In this document: piece by piece, positions 6,268-7,567 of the stretch
Position numbering within the stretch: the first letter of the stretch is position 1
How the letters are laid out: the number at the start of each line of letters is the position of its first letter
NCBI GenBank assembly: GCA_902764045.1
Contig: CACWUI010000053.1
Span: forward strand, 1-7,567
Source: an uncultured Lachnospiraceae bacterium
Lineage (GTDB): Bacteria; Bacillota; Clostridia; Lachnospirales; Lachnospiraceae
DNA length: 7,567 bases
Direction of reading: 5' to 3'
Position numbers and translations under genes: made by a program
The notes under the pieces: generated by a model
What the model was told of the DNA's origin: nothing
What the model saw: the letters and a program-made list of their open reading frames with translations, nothing else
The model's database searches: none

Positions 6268-6744
6268 TCAGATAATTCCTTCCACCCATGCCTTCAATTC
6301 ATCATCTGTCACAGCCGGAACAAATCTGTCTCCTTTCAAAACTTCGGCACCGGGGGCAAGCTCCTGCATATTTGCACCGGAATCTCCTATCCCGCTGCTG
6401 CCGGAGGTACAGAAAGGGATGATCTTTTTACCGGTTAGATCATACATTTCCATAAATGTATCTATTATGGAAGGCTCCCTGTACCACCACACCGGAAACC
6501 CCACAAATACAACATCGTATTCTTCCATGTTATCAACTACGCTTGCGATTTCCGGCCGACAGTTACGATCCTTCATCTCAACACTGCTCCTGCTGTTCTC
6601 ATCCATCCAGTCAAGATCCGCATCCGTATAAGGCACGGCAGGTCTTATCTCAAAAAGATCTGCACCTGTTACTACCGCCAGTCTCTCCGCCAGTTCCTTG
6701 GTGACCCCGCTTGCACTGAAATACGCTACAATAATATTGCTCAT
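6268..6744 (-). CDS. Flavodoxin family protein
   Basis: This is a 158-residue FMN-binding electron carrier or small flavodoxin-fold reductase, cytoplasmic. The N-terminus MSNIIVAYFSASGVTKELA holds the strand and phosphate-binding loop (Ser10-Thr15). VGFPVWWYREP at 81-91 and CTSGSSGIGDS at 112-122 are the other two cofactor loops. The pattern fits the flavodoxin_4-type proteins common in Clostridia. The start at 6744 is chosen because AGGAGG lies at 6753-6758 on the minus strand; a longer frame reaching 6849 would translate AT-rich promoter DNA and run into the upstream terminator. It converges with the dehydrogenase gene. The partner is unknown; the neighbouring iron-sulfur fusion protein is one candidate, but a terminator lies between them. 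Confidence 0.93.
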   Translation of the reverse strand: MSNIIVAYFSASGVTKELAERLAVVTGADLFEIRPAVPYTDADLDWMDENSRSSVEMKDRNCRPEIASVVDNMEEYDVVFVGFPVWWYREPSIIDTFMEMYDLTGKKIIPFCTSGSSGIGDSGANMQELAPGAEVLKGDRFVPAVTDDELKAWVEGII

Positions 6745-6773
6745 GTTATTATCCTCCTGTCCATTTGACAAAT

Positions 6774-6791
6774 CTAATAAATATACATTAG
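6774..6791 (-). promoter_or_regulatory. Possible flavodoxin promoter with overlapping inverted repeat
   Basis: On the minus strand TATATT (6780-6785) is a plausible -10, with TTATCA 16 nt upstream as a weak -35. The -10 sits inside an inverted repeat, CTAAT-N8-ATTAG (6774-6791), which could be an operator. The region is AT-rich, so chance symmetry is quite possible. Confidence 0.3.
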
Positions 6792-6835
6792 CTTCTAAGA
6801 TTGATAATAATCCAAAAATATTTATTAGTAAATAA

Positions 6836-6859
6836 AAGCGCCGGACCATCCCGACGCTT
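6836..6859 (-). terminator. Intrinsic terminator after the methyltransferase-ferredoxin gene
   Basis: Read on the minus strand, AAGCGTCGG and CCGGCGCTT pair over nine base pairs (one G-T) around the loop GATGGT and are followed by TTATTTA. It begins about 4 nt after the TAG stop at 6864-6866. It separates this gene from the flavodoxin. Confidence 0.82.
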
Positions 6860-6863
6860 AAAT

Positions 6864-7567
6864 CTACATTATTTCTTCAACAAGCTTCTCTGCCATCTCC
6901 GGTGTAACATCCGTGTAAAGCTTACCATCTATTGCTATTACCGGCGGTTGCTTGCAAAGCCACAGGCACTTGGAAGTAGTTACCTTTATCCTTCCGTCCT
7001 TGTTAAAAGTATCATCCTCTCCCATACCAAGCTTATTCTTAATCGCTTTCATAACCTCAGGTGCGCCGCCTCTTGTGCAACAGCCACCCGTACAGACTTC
7101 TATCAAATGATCCGCACCATTTATCCCTCTTATCATAAACATTGGTGTGTTTCCGAAAAGGAGCTTTTCCTTATCATCCCAAAGATTCTCTGTGATGTCC
7201 CTGTCTATGCTTATCTCATCAAAGCCGACAGCTTTCATAACACCAAAATCAAAGTCCGGTCGATTTATCCCCGCCAGTATATTATCCTCAAGGTCGGAGT
7301 GTGTCTTTGAGAATTCCTCATCATCAAAGGTGGTATTACCATTGAAATCGCTTCCGTACTTTTCTATACACTCTTTATAGCGCCTCTTGGTTTCCTGTAT
7401 CATTTCCGGATCGTTCCAGGCAAGGTGCCAGTTGGCATCAAATATCAGAAGCACCCCTCCGGGTTTCAGCACTCTTCTCCATTCCGAATACACACGGCCG
7501 TGGTCTCTTATGACATGGGTTACATTACGACTTACAACCAGGTCAAATGTATCATCATCAAAGGTCA
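6864..7567 (-). CDS. SAM-dependent methyltransferase fused to a [2Fe-2S] ferredoxin domain (partial)
   Basis: The gene runs off the right edge; 233 C-terminal residues are visible, and the SAM-binding motif I region is outside. The first visible part (residues 3-45) has DDDTFDLVVSRNVTHV and WRRVLKPGGVLLIFDANW, the late motifs of a class I methyltransferase. After a linker rich in Asp/Glu and the segment KLLFGNTPMFMIRG, the chain continues in frame into a thioredoxin-like ferredoxin of the NuoE/HndA C-terminal type. Cluster ligands are Cys158 and Cys163 (CTGGCC, C-x4-C), then Cys200 and Cys204 (CLWLC, C-x3-C), followed by PPVIAIDGKLYTDVTPE. An extra Cys162 sits beside the first pair. The methyl acceptor is unknown. 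Such methyltransferases often sit near metal or corrinoid functions, but nothing here proves it. A terminator follows directly. Confidence 0.88.
   Translation of the reverse strand, partial: TFDDDTFDLVVSRNVTHVIRDHGRVYSEWRRVLKPGGVLLIFDANWHLAWNDPEMIQETKRRYKECIEKYGSDFNGNTTFDDEEFSKTHSDLEDNILAGINRPDFDFGVMKAVGFDEISIDRDITENLWDDKEKLLFGNTPMFMIRGINGADHLIEVCTGGCCTRGGAPEVMKAIKNKLGMGEDDTFNKDGRIKVTTSKCLWLCKQPPVIAIDGKLYTDVTPEMAEKLVEEIM

Noticed and set aside
6745..6849. In-frame upstream extension of the flavodoxin
   Set aside because: The extended start lies within the terminator of the neighbouring gene and translates AT-rich promoter DNA; the ATG at 6744 has an AGGAGG and the standard flavodoxin N-terminus.
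6801..7310. A 169-codon plus-strand open frame opposite the methyltransferase-ferredoxin gene
   Set aside because: It lacks a ribosome site, crosses a terminator, and lies antisense to well-supported domain motifs.

Overview
The window looks like a chromosomal segment from a low-to-moderate-GC Bacillota, most likely an anaerobic Clostridia (Lachnospiraceae/Oscillospiraceae-like gut or rumen type). The reasons are strong AGGAGG-type ribosome binding sites, AT-rich intergenic DNA, a compact three-subunit ureA/ureB/ureC urease, a small flavodoxin, and a NuoE/HndA-like [2Fe-2S] domain. The taxonomy is an inference from style, not from a marker gene.

Layout. Positions 1-527 are mostly non-coding, with one possible 55-codon gene on the minus strand (52-219), a pair of A/T-tract repeats (22-47, 424-448) and a perfect 13-bp palindrome just before ureA. 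Positions 528-2998 hold ureA, ureB and ureC on the plus strand, all full length; every UreC active-site residue I looked for is present. No urease accessory gene (ureD/E/F/G/H) or nickel transporter lies in the window. A near-perfect intrinsic terminator (3126-3167) separates the urease genes from the next unit.

Positions 3204-6231 hold three tightly packed plus-strand genes: a sugar-phosphate cyclase of the dehydroquinate-synthase superfamily that most resembles 2-deoxy-scyllo-inosose synthase (DOIS), a xylose-isomerase-like TIM-barrel protein of the IolI/IolE type, and a zinc-dependent medium-chain dehydrogenase. Together they read as a small carbocycle (cyclitol/inosose) pathway: ring closure of a sugar phosphate, isomerisation or dehydration of the keto-ring, and oxidation or reduction of a ring carbon. 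The aminotransferase and glycosyltransferases of a full aminoglycoside pathway are not in view. This operon is the most interesting content here.

Positions 6268-7567 are on the minus strand: a flavodoxin, and upstream of it a SAM-dependent methyltransferase that continues in frame into a thioredoxin-like [2Fe-2S] ferredoxin domain. Its N-terminus lies beyond the right edge. A terminator (6836-6859) directly follows that gene, so the flavodoxin probably has its own promoter.
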